64,000 bases of DNA. Origin: Chloropicon primus. Its lineage: Eukaryota; Chlorophyta; Chloropicophyceae; Chloropicales; Chloropicaceae. Positions 9,922 to 19,791 of the stretch are shown here, one piece after another; position 1 is the stretch's first letter; each line of letters starts with the position of its first letter. The notes under the pieces are model-generated. The model was not told the DNA's origin. It saw only the letters and a program-made list of their open reading frames with translations, and made no database searches. Where the stretch lies: positions 310,001-374,000 of the forward strand of contig CP060767.1 of the NCBI GenBank assembly GCA_023205875.1, written 5' to 3'. The position numbers and the translations under genes were made by a program.

Positions 9922-11106
9922 ATGACGACGAGCGTTACTTTTGGTCTGGGGGCCTCGCCGATGCTTTCTCGGCGGCAGGTTGTGCAGAGGTCGAGATGCA
10001 GAGCCGAGGTGGTTCAGCGCAGAGTTCCGGCTATGGAGAGGAGCACCTCAGTAGCAGGGGAGGTGTTGTCTGTGCCTCGCGGGGTCGCGGTCTTCGGGCA
10101 TCGGGCGAGGGCTTGGGCACCTCGGGCAGCATCCAACGATGCCTCGGAGAGCGGGTCGCCGTCGGTTCTGACCCTTGCCACAAACCTCTTCCCCGTGTGG
10201 GTCCTCTTGGCATGTATGCTGGCGGTCTGGAGACCTCTTTGGTTCAGTTGGTTCAAGGGAGATCCCTTCATGTTCGGCTTGTCTTCCACCATGTTGGGCA
10301 TGGGGCTGACGCTGACGCTGGAGGACGTGAAACGCGCTCTGATGCGCCTCACGGATGTCTCAAGGGGCTGCCTTCTCCAGTACACGGTCATGCCCGTCTT
10401 GGGGTATCTCGTGAGCAGAATCTTCCAGCTTCCGAAAGCCTTTGCCGTGGGCGTTGTCCTGGTAGCTTGCTGTCCAGGAGGCACGTCCTCGAACATCGTG
10501 AGCTACCTCGCGAGGGCCGACGTCCCTCTTTCTGTGATGATGACGACCCTGTCCACTGCCGGTGCAGTGTTCATGACGCCCTTGCTCACCAAGTTGTTTG
10601 CGGGAGCCTTGGTGCCCGTGAACGCGGGCGCGATGCTCTGGAGCACCGCCCAGATCGTGCTCCTACCCGTCCTCGTCGGCGCCTTGGCGAACACCTCCTT
10701 CCCGAAAACGACCGCCAAGGTGGCGAGGTGCACACCTGTCTACGCGGTTCTGATGGTCGCCCTGCTCTGCGCCTCGGTCGTGGCGAGGAATGCGAGCACG
10801 ATAATCTCGGCCGGTCCAGTCCTGTTCATGGCGCTGGTGGCCTTGCACTCTGGTGGCTTTCTGCTCGGTTACGCAATGACCAAGTTGACGGGGGGACAAG
10901 AAAAGGTGGCTCGGACGACCTCCATCGAAGTCGGCATGCAGAACAGCGCCTTGGGTTGTGTCCTGGCGACTCTACACTTCTCGGACCCAATGACTGCAGC
11001 TCCTGCAGCGATCTCTGCCTGCATTCACTCCGTAATCGGATCCACCATCGCGGGGCTTTGGCGGGCCACCGACCACGCGCGAGAGGCAAGACACACGCGG
11101 GAGTGA
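9922..11106 (+). CDS. BASS-family sodium-coupled organic anion transporter, probably plastid envelope
   Basis: A single exon of 394 aa. The first ~70 residues are rich in Arg/Ser/Ala and poor in acidic residues, as in a chloroplast transit peptide (inferred). About nine or ten hydrophobic segments follow. The BASS/SBF signatures are present: ACCPGGTSSNIVSYLA near the middle and EVGMQNSALG in the C-terminal half, both parts of the crossing-helix sodium/substrate site. Plant plastid BASS proteins carry pyruvate, 2-keto acids, glycolate or glucosinolate intermediates, and the substrate cannot be read from this sequence. It converges on the UBX gene, with about 100 bp between the stops. Confidence 0.85.
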   Translation: MTTSVTFGLGASPMLSRRQVVQRSRCRAEVVQRRVPAMERSTSVAGEVLSVPRGVAVFGHRARAWAPRAASNDASESGSPSVLTLATNLFPVWVLLACMLAVWRPLWFSWFKGDPFMFGLSSTMLGMGLTLTLEDVKRALMRLTDVSRGCLLQYTVMPVLGYLVSRIFQLPKAFAVGVVLVACCPGGTSSNIVSYLARADVPLSVMMTTLSTAGAVFMTPLLTKLFAGALVPVNAGAMLWSTAQIVLLPVLVGALANTSFPKTTAKVARCTPVYAVLMVALLCASVVARNASTIISAGPVLFMALVALHSGGFLLGYAMTKLTGGQEKVARTTSIEVGMQNSALGCVLATLHFSDPMTAAPAAISACIHSVIGSTIAGLWRATDHAREARHTRE

Positions 11107-11206
11107 GTGAGGCCTCGGCCGAACTTGTGTAAAACTAGTTTTGTAGATGAAAAGAAAAGTTTTGATGAAATGGTTGGGTCAAAGCCAGGCAGAGAGAAAA
11201 GACGTT

Positions 11207-12208
11207 TTAGCAGGCCTTCTGGAGGATCACAGCGTTCGCCAGCCCAGCCTCCTCGATCGTTTTGCTCTCGTCGGTAAGCACAGTCGTGGGAAACGAGGTC
11301 ACCAGCTGGTAGCTCGCGCTCGGCGTTCCAAAGGAAGGCCTTGCCCTGTTGATGAAAGCCCTAATGTCGCTAATGGTGTGAATGCCCGGGTTGAACCTCG
11401 CCACCATCCTCGTCCCATCCATCAACCTCAACTGTATCGATGTCACCGGCTGCGTCTCGTCCACCTCGAACGCAGTCCCCTCCGCCGAAGAACCACCACC
11501 ACCGGGCGCCGTCGTCGGCTCCACAGCAGGCGTACAAGATGAATCACTCAGCTTGTTCCCCTGTCCAGCAAATGCCACATACTTTGGCTTGGCAGGTGGC
11601 ACGTAGTCCTCCTCCATTCTCGACACCAAGTTCACATGCACAGGCTGCATCGGTGGCCTCGCCAAACCACCAGCGTTCTCCTTCCTTAGGGTATCAAACT
11701 CTCTCGGCACTTCACCCCTCCCGATGCTGTCGATGAAGTCCTTGTTAGAAGGATCTTGCACATCCCTCGGCTCTCCATCATCCACGGTGAAGATCCCATT
11801 ACGGTAGAACGTGATTGTATGCATGTCAGGCACCCCATCCCCTCCACCATCACCATCACCATCAGCAGCAGCAGCAGCAGCAGCAGAACTCGATCCTCCT
11901 CCTCCGCTCAAAGTATACGAGGATCCCGTAAATGCGTGAGAGGAGGAGGAGGGATGGGGACCACTGCCATGACGGAGGTCATCGGGATGACCAGAACGTG
12001 CACCGAGCCTTCTCGCAGATTGAAAGAGATCGTCCACGACAGCACGGTTCGTGGCGTTGCTCTTGTTGTTGTTGTTGTTGTTGTTGGATTGGTCGCCGCC
12101 TTGGACGACCATGCCGCTCTTCTCGCCGCCAGCGTAGTAGTCGTTCGTGTCATCCCTCTCCTCGTCGCTGTCCTCGCGGTTCAGGTCGCCTAAAGAACGG
12201 AACGGCAT
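11207..12208 (-). CDS. p47/Cdc48-adaptor protein with SEP and UBX domains
   Basis: 333 aa from ATG 12208. The N-terminus carries SDEERDDTNDYYAGGEKSGM, the conserved p47 motif that follows the UBA domain in plant PUX proteins. Then come an Asn run and an Ala/Gly/Asp low-complexity stretch. A SEP domain lies at about 130-190 (ITFYRNGIFTVDDGEPRDV ... DSIGRGEVPRE). A C-terminal UBX domain spans about 248-333 (SIQLRLMDGTRMVARFN). Such proteins recruit Cdc48/p97. The usual UBA domain is absent from this frame. The sequence just inside the start reads TTCTTTAG before GCGACCTG, which could be a 3' splice site, so the true 5' end may lie in an upstream exon. Confidence 0.85.
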   Translation of the reverse strand: MPFRSLGDLNREDSDEERDDTNDYYAGGEKSGMVVQGGDQSNNNNNNNKSNATNRAVVDDLFQSARRLGARSGHPDDLRHGSGPHPSSSSHAFTGSSYTLSGGGGSSSAAAAAAADGDGDGGGDGVPDMHTITFYRNGIFTVDDGEPRDVQDPSNKDFIDSIGRGEVPREFDTLRKENAGGLARPPMQPVHVNLVSRMEEDYVPPAKPKYVAFAGQGNKLSDSSCTPAVEPTTAPGGGGSSAEGTAFEVDETQPVTSIQLRLMDGTRMVARFNPGIHTISDIRAFINRARPSFGTPSASYQLVTSFPTTVLTDESKTIEEAGLANAVILQKAC

Positions 12209-12230
12209 GATGACCGAAGGAATGGACGCG

Positions 12231-12266
<36 letters not shown>

Positions 12267-12582
12267 GATCGAAAATGAAATGACCTGGTGATGATGGTGA
12301 TGATGGTAATGGTGATGATGGTGATGGTGATGGATGATGGTGATGGTGAGGAGTGGGTGGTAGGAGGTTCTGATCTTCTTGCTCTTGCTCTTTGTCTTTT
12401 TCTCTTTCCAGCAAGCCATCACTTGCTGGCAGTTTCAGGCCAGATGATGATGGTGATGGTGATTGCGTTTATCTTGCTGCTTAAAAAAATAGTTTACAGG
12501 TGGTAGAGTGCACGCCTTACGCTCCCGCCTTGTGCCGTGCTGCCACACGCCCACCATCCCCTGAGGCACCGAGGGATAATTA
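12209..12582. repeat. Microsatellite-rich spacer (CT)n and (GATGGT)n
   Basis: Contains a CT run at 12233-12263 and an irregular GATGAT/GGTGAT tract at about 12289-12345. It separates two minus-strand genes and could include an intron plus first exon of the UBX gene. I could not find a convincing UBA-coding exon here. Confidence 0.6.
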
Positions 12583-14071
12583 TTAGTCCTGAAGGAAAAG
12601 GATGATGCTCAGACCGATGACACAAAGCACCGCGATGATCTTTTGAATGAAATCGATGGTCGAGTCGCCCGCGTCAGCGGACACGCCCAAAGATTCCCTC
12701 ACCCCACCGAGGCTGAACGCGTACGAGGCGTAACCGAGGGACAACATGAACAGCAGGAGCTTGGAGGTGAAGGAAGACTGGTTCGAGGAGGAGAGGGCAC
12801 CGGACTTGTTGGCGCCCTTGACCATCTTCACACACTTGTCCTGGACGTCCTTGCACGCTTGGAGGGTGTCTTTCGCGTTAGGGTCGACAGCAGGCTCGAC
12901 GGCCGCGGCGATGTCCCCGGCGTAATTGTAAAACGCGGACACGAGGTCCTCGTAGGAGTTCAGCTCGGTCACAATCTTTGCGGTCTTCCCCCTTCTGATC
13001 TTCACGACTCCTTCGAAGACCTTCCCGTTGTTGTAGCACGTGGCAAGAGTGGCTTTTGTTGTTGTTCGAAAAGAGAAAGGTCGGAAGAAGAAAGTCAGTC
13101 AGCTCAATCAACCAATGCTGAGCTCAAGATCGCGGAAACCGATCGACGGCGGTCACCTATGACTCACCTATGGCCATGACTTGGGGAATGGCGCAAAACC
13201 TGAAGACCCACTTGTGCTCGAGCTCGTTCATGTAGTCCAAGCTCTTCGTCGCGTGCCCCAGGGCGTTCGTAATCATGTGGTTGAGGCACATGACAGCCTC
13301 CTCCCTGTTTTCGGGGTCTTTGAACTCGTCCAGCTCCTCCGCGTACAACCCCCAAATTTCCTTGGGCCAAAACATTCTCGGGGCCGGGAGCTCCTCGATG
13401 TCCTCCAAGTAATCTCTGATGATGTTCGTCTTCTGCAGGAAGAGGCCCATGTCGTTCGACAGGGCGTCCATCTTCGTGGCGAATTTCGCCGACTCCAACT
13501 TGCACGCGGCGAAAAGCTTCGACAATCCGATCCCCACCAAGCCGGCGACGTAGTGGCAGTAAAGGTTGTAGTCTTCCACCGTCTCCACCTCTTTCGGAAT
13601 GAATTCTTTCATCCCTAGCCCCATCCTCTTCGTGATGTCGTAAATCACGTCCTGGTGCACTTTGCCCAGCGACAGAAAGGCCTCCGTCACGTTGTTGAAC
13701 TCCATCATGAGACGCTTGTAGTTGCCCTCGCCGCAGTCCTTGACGATGAAATCTCTCTTGTAAATGTCGTCGCAAAAAGTCTCAAGCATGCGCAGCTTCT
13801 TCTTCGTGTTCAGCGCCATGTCGTCCTCCACCGTGTCGAGCCCCCTCAACACCAAGTAAAACACGCAAACCGCGTTCCTCAGCTCTTCCGGAAGCTGCTG
13901 GATCACAATCGCAAAGGACCTCGACACGCGGTTGAGCATGTCGTAACAGAACGCCCAAGTCGGGGACGACGGCAGTCGCTTGGCCTTCTTCGCGGCAAGA
14001 TACATCCGCCCAAGAGGCACGATCTCCTCCGGATGGAGGAAGAGCTCCATGACTTTACTCGCTTTGCCCAT
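12583..14071 (-). CDS. SQS: Squalene synthase (farnesyl-diphosphate farnesyltransferase)
   Basis: Exons 13168-14071 and 12583-13052, GT-AG intron 13053-13167 in phase 1, 457 aa (family about 410-460). It condenses two farnesyl diphosphates to squalene at the ER, the first committed step of sterol synthesis. Both Asp-rich Mg-diphosphate motifs are intact: DTVEDD and, further on, DYLED in NIIRDYLEDIEE. The stretch RSFAIVIQQL is the conserved FPP-binding helix start. The junction gives IPQVMAIATLATCYNN, matching the family's conserved QVMAIGTLA..YNN block and proving the splice. The C-terminus has two hydrophobic segments (SKLLLFMLSLGYASYAF; IIAVLCVIGLSIILFL), giving the tail anchor to the ER. 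Confidence 0.95.
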
Positions 14072-14515
14072 GGCAACAAACCAACCTCACAGCAAAGCAA
14101 GGGAGAGTGAAACTCGCAATCGACTCGGTCAACAAGTTCTTGCTCCAGACAGAGCTAAGGATGCAGGATCCCGTGGAGTGACAATCCCCGAGGCAATCGA
14201 CAGACCTCACGCGAACCGAAGACACACGCGTCTCTCTCCTCGTCCTAAAACCCCCTAGGGAGGAGATCCACGAAAACACAAGAGATCTTTCGTCATTAGT
14301 CTCTCGCAAACTCACCAGAGCGCCATCTCTTTCGTGCGGGTGCTTTTCAGAAAGCTCTGAAGTCAAGAATTCCATTTACTCGCTCCTCTGCTCCGCCACT
14401 CCACGCTCTCACCCCTCAATCCATCGGTGAACGTGCCGGTCTTGGCATCACCGAGGACAAGATCTTTCGTTTTCGGTCTCTCCCATCCTCATAATTCGGT
14501 CATCTCTCGAGTGGA

Positions 14516-14552
14516 GCGGCTCATTGGAAAGAGAAGAGCGAGACGGTTCCAT
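14516..14552 (-). promoter_or_regulatory. Shared promoter-like motif upstream of squalene synthase
   Basis: The plus strand reads GGCTCATTGGAAAGAGAAG followed by GCGAGACGGTTCCATCGG. The second half matches the extension seen at 34251 (GCGGTTCCGATG) and 17091 (AGGTTCCATC). The three sites share orientation toward minus-strand genes. Confidence 0.5.
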
Positions 14553-14694
14553 CGGTCTGATCCACTCCGTCTTCTTCTTTCTCAATCGTCACGAAAAGAT
14601 CGATGAACGTACCTTTTGTCCCTTTCGTTGGCTCGCCTTGAAACACAACAGAATAATCTCTGCCAATCGTGCGGCGCGGAAGCCTTTGAACTGT

Positions 14695-15005
14695 GGAGCG
14701 AAGGAGAGAGGCTTGTGGTGGAGGACAGAGGAAAGAAAGGGGGTCGTTTCTGGCATCAAAAGAAGCATCTCTCTCTCCTCTTTCCAACGAGCCGTCGATA
14801 GTGAGGAATGGTGAAGATTTGAGGAATTGACAACGGGAAACACGAAACGGATTGCTGATTTGGGTTGGACGGGGCGATGCTGGGAGGCTTGCGGTGGAGG
14901 ACAGAGGGAGGGGAGGGGGTTTTGTCTGGCATCAAGAGAAGCGTCTCTCTCTCCTCTTTTCAATGAGCACGCACTCGAGGGGAATGGCGAAGGCTTGAGG
15001 ATCTC
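14695..15005. repeat. Tandem duplication upstream of PIG-L
   Basis: Two diverged copies lie at about 14695-14830 and 14875-15005. Shared blocks include AGGCTTG(T/C)GGTGGAGGACAGAG, CTGGCATCAA.AGAAGC.TCTCTCTCTCCTCTTT and GAGG.GAATGG.GAAG. Each copy carries one plus-orientation copy of the shared promoter motif (TCTTTCCAACGAGC; TCTTTTCAATGAGC). Confidence 0.75.
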
Positions 15006-15170
15006 AAGACAGGTATCGCGCGAGAACGACTTGGGATTGCTGATGATAACGAGGCATTCCTAGAAGCAGAGTTGCCTCGTCCTCGTTTTCGCAGGTGGTT
15101 TTCGGACTGATTGTAACGGCCTCTCGGGCGTTGCAATCCTCCTTCTTGGCCATCCACCTGGCTAGAGAGA

Positions 15171-16037
15171 ATGGCGAGGTCCTTGTTCGTAGGAAAGGGA
15201 AGGGAAGGAGCACCAGTGGTGGTGACTCTCGTGGTTGCCCATCCCGATGACGAGTGCATGTTCTTCTCTCCAGCGATGGAGAGCATCCGTCGTTACTGCT
15301 CGAAGAACGGCGAGAGTCTGAGGATGACGTTGGTATGTTTGTCGACAGGGGATGCCTTTGGTCTAGGCCGAGTGCGGGCCAAGGAACTAGTGGGCTCCTG
15401 CAGAACCTACGAGGTAAGGAAGGAGCTGGCTCTCTGCTCTGGGTGGTGTGCAAGCGTGCAAGTGGCGCGCGTGTGTGCACCTCCCCCCTCTCTCTTTCTC
15501 TCTTTCGTGAAGCTTTGCTAACGACTGGGCAACGCGCAGATTCGTGAGAAGGACGTCGAAGTCGTGGACGACCAGAGGCTTCGGGATGGCATGGACGAGG
15601 TCTGGGACCCGAGAATTGTTGCCGAGTATGTCGAGAATCACGTGCGCGATCGAGGGACCACGCACATTGTCGGTTTCGATGAGAAGGGCATTAGCAGACA
15701 CCCCAACCACTGCGCTTGCGCCCGAGCCTTGGAACTTTTGATGCTCAAGAAGAAAGCAGCCGAAGGACTGGGCCGCGTTGGATCGATTTGGGTTCAGGAG
15801 ACTTACAGCGGCCTCTCCCAGTACCTTGGACCTCTCACGGTTGTTTGGAGGTGCCTGAGGACATTCTTGGGAGCCTCGAGTTGCGGGAGGGAGAGAGTCG
15901 TTTGCACCGCGGTCACCTCCTTTCTTTTCGCTTTCCGAGCAATGAGAGCGCACAGGAGCCAGCTAGTGTGGTACCGGTACTTGCACCTTGTGTTCTCCAG
16001 GTACGTGTACATCAATGTTCTCAGAGCCTTAGCCTGA
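15171..16037 (+). CDS. PIGL: N-acetylglucosaminyl-phosphatidylinositol de-N-acetylase (PIG-L)
   Basis: Exons 15171-15413 and 15540-16037, GT-AG intron in phase 0, 246 aa (human PIG-L 252). It removes the acetyl group from GlcNAc-PI, the second step of GPI-anchor synthesis at the ER. The zinc/catalytic motif AHPDDE is at residues 23-28 (VVAHPDDECMFFSP). LSTGDAFGLGRVRAKEL follows the family's GNxxGxGxxRxxEL pattern. The conserved ISRHPNH provides a further zinc ligand. The C-terminus RSQLVWYRYLHLVFSRYVYIN matches the PIG-L tail. The N-terminal membrane helix of animal PIG-L is absent, so membrane attachment may use the C-terminal hydrophobic part. Confidence 0.9.
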
Positions 16038-16163
16038 AAGCGCGAGGGGCGCGAAAGAGTAGTCGGGATCAATGAGTCGATCGATTGTTGGGTCACAGTC
16101 ACACCACCACGTCGTCGTGTATTATATGTATAGACAAAGTCAAGTTTTTTGCAGCACACCCAA

Positions 16164-16766
16164 TCACGAGGAGCGATGACGGCGGTGCTTTCTTCTCCTC
16201 CGACGCTCCCCCTTCCTGCCCGATTCAGTGCCGAGGGTGGAGGCACGCACCCCGTCGTGCGTATCTCCTTCGGACTCGGCCCCGCGGGCCCTCTTCTCCT
16301 CCTCCCTCTGTTTCTTCTTCCCAGCCTTCAGTGTTTTCAAAGGGTCGTCCCAGCACGCCTGGGCTGGGCGTGCAGACCGGCAGGGCTTGCGATCCCCCGA
16401 AGCCTTCGCGTACCACGGAGCGTCCCTCCTTCTCCCGCCGAGCCTGAAGTTCTCATCCAAATGTGTCTGCGCAGGCTCCGGCTTGTCTCTTCTTCTGTGT
16501 CCCCCCCTCTCGGCGGCAGCCTCCTCCTTCTCGAACAAATTCACGTGACGATTGGCGCCCCGATCCTCCCCCCCCCCCTCCCCCCTCCTCCTCGCTCTCA
16601 ACCTCTCAAACCTGTACTCGCTGTCACCCTCTTGCCTCTTCCGCTTCTTCTCCTCCTCGGCCCTTCCCGCTGCCTCTTCATCCCGCTTCACCCTGGCTCT
16701 GTTCTCCCGATTGTAAACGTTCCAGGACTTGTGTGGTAAGATGTTCAGCCCGCCATGGCCACCCAT
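16164..16766 (-). CDS. LENG1: LENG1-like protein (CIR_N-type N-terminus)
   Basis: A single exon of 200 aa. The N-terminus GGLNILPHKSWNVYNRENRA followed by RVKRDEEAA matches the conserved start of LENG1/CIR_N proteins (NILPKKSWHVRN..N.ARVRRDE). The rest is strongly basic and Arg/Glu-rich, with a VNLFE motif (residues ~86-90) and a PWYAK motif (~130), both also found in LENG1. It ends in a poly-Arg/His tail. Relatives associate with spliceosomes, so a nuclear role in splicing is inferred. It converges on PIG-L with 126 bp between stops. Confidence 0.8.
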   Translation of the reverse strand: MGGHGGLNILPHKSWNVYNRENRARVKRDEEAAGRAEEEKKRKRQEGDSEYRFERLRARRRGEGGGEDRGANRHVNLFEKEEAAAERGGHRRRDKPEPAQTHLDENFRLGGRRRDAPWYAKASGDRKPCRSARPAQACWDDPLKTLKAGKKKQREEEKRARGAESEGDTHDGVRASTLGTESGRKGERRRRRKHRRHRSS

Positions 16767-17360
16767 CGCCCTCTGCCTTCCCCCTCAGTGCCTTGGTTGC
16801 TCCCCACCCCAGCCTCCTCCGTCGACGCCTACCGTCTCTGCAAAGCAATCCAATGGGCAGATGGAGGTGATCCCGGTGTCTACGGAAAGCCTACGTGACG
16901 ATCGTTCGCATGACACGCCCTCTTCTTGCCTCCTTTGTCGTCCAATGCCTTCATCCTCCCTCCAAGCCTCTGCCCTGGACCCTAATCACCAAAGCCAAGC
17001 ACCACAGAAAAGCAGCTTCCATCAGTCCACGCTGCTCAAATCTTCGTCAATCCTTTCAAGCGACCGCTCTTTCGAAAGAGGAAGACACGAAGGTTCCATC
17101 TCTTCGGTCCTCCTCCTCCCTCTCGACCGTCCCCTCGCGTCCTTTCCTCCTCCGCTAAACCATCCCATCCACTCACCTTCTCCTCCGTGGTGCTCGGACA
17201 AAGTGCTGCAAGGGAGAGTCGCTCAACGAGAGAGAGAGAGAGAGGAGGGAGAATCGTAACGCCTGAAAGCGTAACGCCCGTCGAACTCCTCGCCTAAATC
17301 ACCCTCCCCTTCCATACTTTCATCCTCCGCTCGCTTTGGCAAAGGAATCGAACAAGGGGG
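16767..17360. promoter_or_regulatory. Divergent intergenic region LENG1 | Obg
   Basis: A 594-bp spacer without a gene. The shared motif lies at 17059-17100 (minus orientation). Two CGTAACGCC boxes occur near 17254 and 17269, about 100 bp before the Obg start, and a GA run precedes them. Confidence 0.5.
17059..17100 (-). promoter_or_regulatory. Shared promoter-like motif upstream of LENG1
   Basis: GCGACCGCTCTTTCGAAAGA is followed by GGAAGACACGAAGGTTCCATC on the plus strand, about 300 bp upstream of the minus-strand start. The centre CTCTTTCGAAAGAG is a perfect palindrome. Confidence 0.5.
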
Positions 17361-19131
17361 ATGAAGTTGAAGTTGATGAGGATGAGGTTGAGGATGAGGA
17401 TGAGGATGAGGATGGCATCCACTTGTCCAGGGATGACGATGGTGATGGTGGCGACGAGGGGGAGGAGAAGCGGAGTGGATCTCGTGCCGAGGTCAAGGCC
17501 TCATCCATCGGTTGCCGTGATGCCTGGGACGGGAAGTTGTCGTGGGTCTGCGAAGGTGTGGTCCTCTGGTACAGCAGGTAGGAGGTCTGGCAGAGGGAGG
17601 AGGAGAGGAGAGGGAAGGGAAGGAGGAACTGGATCGAGTTCATCGTCGGCATCGCAGGCATCGAGTGGGGAGAAGAATGTGCCGAAGCGTTGGGTGGATC
17701 TGGTGAGGCGTCCGGAGAACGAGAGGTTTGATGAGGCGTACGTCTCGCTGGAGGCTGGCAAGGGTGGGAGGGGTGAGGTGTGGAAGCGAAGGGGAGGAGG
17801 GGACCAGAACAGGGGTCGGATGGTGAAGAACTTCAAGTACAAGCCGGGTGGTCAGCAGGCCAAGAACATCTTTCTTCAGGCAGAAGGGCCGGCGAATGGT
17901 GGAAAGGGTGGGAGCGTCTACGTCGAAGCGGACGAGAGATACGACAGTCTGCTCCACTTGCACAAGCGGTACCACTACAAGGCCAAGGACGGGTCCAATG
18001 CGAATCCTGTGACTGCTGGCAGAGGGTCCGTGAAGAGGGCAGGGGGGAACGTGCAGAAGGGTGCAAGCCCGCTCGTTTTGAAGGTTCCTATCGGCACCAC
18101 AGTGATCTCCAAGAGGGGAGGCAGGAGGGGCGGGGGAGGGATGTCGGTGGAGCTCCTGCAGTCTGGAGAGAGGGTTCTCGTGGCGAGTGGCGGGGAGGGA
18201 GGTCTTGGGGCCGAGGAGCCCCAGTCCGGTGGCAGGAAATCCAAGGGAAACTTGGCTGTTGGGATGTCCGTGACGGCGAACAAGCTGGATTGGCAGAAAG
18301 TCTCCAATGGAAAGCTCGGGGAGATGGCTCAAGTGCATCTTGTGCTGAGGGTGAAGGCTGACATTGGCCTCGTCGGGCTCCCAAATGCTGGCAAGTCCAC
18401 GCTTCTGAGCGCGGTGACGAGGGCTAAGCCTGACATCGCTGACTACCCCTTCACGACATTGGTTCCGAACCTGGGTGTGATTGGGGGGAGTGCCACCACC
18501 TGGAAGGAGGAGGAGCCCATCGAGGAAGCCGAAGGTGCCTTTGAGGTGGACTACGATTCTTTCGCGGCTGACAAAGACGGATTCGACTACGAGGAGAGCC
18601 CGCTTGAGAGCGCCGTTGTCGCGGACTTGCCCGGTTTGATCGGGGACGCCCACAAGGGAAAAGGCCTTGGCAGGGTCTTCCTGAGACATCTCAAGCGCAC
18701 CAGAGTGATCTGCCACCTGGTTGACATCGCCTCCTCCTCCGATCCTTTCTCGGACTACATTCAGATCAGGTGAGTGAGTCCCCTTCCAACATTGTTCTTG
18801 TGTGCTGACCACGTCGATGTCTTTCTTCTTCTTCTCCTCCTGCACTTGTCCTGCCTCGCCTCGCAGGGAAGAGCTCAGGATGTACAACCCAGAGTACGTT
18901 CTCGATAAACCGCACGTCGTGGTGTTCACAAAGTGCGACTTGCTGGCGGGGGAGAAGGATTACGATCAGGAGAGGCGGGAGTTCCTCCGGAAGACGGAGC
19001 AGTTTTACGAGGAATCAGAAGGCTCGTCCGCTATGCCCACCGGAATCGTCTTCGTTAGCTCCCAGACCGGACAAGGGATGGAAGAGCTCGTGGAAAGAGT
19101 GGCGGAAGCATTTAAGAGCATCGACTTTTGA
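17361..19131 (+). CDS. Obg/CgtA-type GTPase, organelle-targeted
   Basis: Exons 17361-18769 and 18867-19131, GT-AG intron in phase 2, 557 aa. The first ~110 residues are Arg/Met/Ser-rich and resemble a plastid or mitochondrial targeting leader. Several in-frame Mets make the exact start uncertain. The glycine-rich Obg fold follows (EAGKGGRGEVWKRRGGG, GGKGGSVYVEAD, ASGGEGGLG). Then comes the G domain: G1 GLPNAGKST near residue 339, G2 DYPFTT, G3 DLPG, and G4 TKCD encoded by exon 2. A 40-residue acidic insertion sits between G2 and G3. Obg GTPases act in large-ribosomal-subunit assembly, and chloroplast ObgC/CPSAR1 is the probable counterpart. Confidence 0.9.
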
Positions 19132-19791
19132 GAGAAGAAGAACCCATGATTCAATTTTCCTGGCATCCATCGAAAGGCCTCGAGACGTTCTTCCGAGCAA
19201 CACAGTCCTCCTCCTCATCATCATCACCATCACCATCACCATCCTGATGAGTTGCTGCCGATGTTTTCGTGCAATCCCATCATGTGGCATACCAATCGAA
19301 AGGTTTCGATGCGTACTTTCGTGATGTGTCCCTTCCTCCCCCATCCACTCCCCTTCCCGACCTCTGTCACCCTTTCCCTTCATCATCCCCCCATCAAGCG
19401 ATCCCAGCCTCACGTCTCATGCCTTAGCTTTTGCTCCAATCGCCAGAAGAAGCAGCAGCAGCAGCAGAGAGGAGAGAGGAGAGCGCGCGGAGTCGAAGGA
19501 CAAGGACGGCGAGGGGAAGAGGCATCACCTTCATCGCCATTGCCATCGCCATCGTAAGCGTCGTCTTCATCTTCATCTTCATCTTCATCTTCATCTTCGT
19601 CTCTGCATCGTCGGCGAACGCTTGACACAGCAGCAGCAGCAGCAGCAGAGAGAGAGGGGGGGAGAGGAGAGGGAGAGGGATCAGCGAGGAGGGCAAGAGC
19701 AAGAAGCATCGCCTCGTCATTGTCGTGAAGGTGTCGCTCAACTCGTTTCGTTTCGTTTCGTTTCGTTTCGTTTAGAGAGAGAGAGAGAGAG
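19132..19791. repeat. Intergenic region with several simple repeats, Obg | IMPase
   Basis: A 660-bp spacer between two plus-strand genes. CATCAC repeats lie near 19215-19240, CAG runs at about 19453-19465 and 19629-19648, TCATCT units at about 19565-19602, and a TTTCG pentamer array at about 19744-19773 followed by a GA run just before the IMPase start. No gene was seen. Confidence 0.7.

Larger units (their letters stand above)
14072..15170. promoter_or_regulatory. Divergent intergenic region squalene synthase | PIG-L
   Basis: A 1.1-kb spacer with no gene seen. It has one minus-orientation copy of the shared motif (14516-14552) and two plus-orientation copies (about 14778 and 14953), the latter within a tandem duplication. 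Confidence 0.5.

Noticed and set aside
12490-12560. GGTGGTAGAGTGCACGCC as a tRNA A-box
   Set aside because: No matching B-box or cloverleaf could be drawn. The region is the 3' flank of squalene synthase. No tRNA was found anywhere in the window.
17361-17700. Start of Obg placed at the conserved Obg fold instead of upstream
   Set aside because: The frame is open upstream with an Arg/Ser-rich leader typical of organelle-targeted Obg. The exact Met stays uncertain.
19740-19775. TTTCG, TTTCAG and TTTCGG arrays as telomere-like sequence
   Set aside because: Only three to six short units, embedded between genes. They look like ordinary microsatellites.
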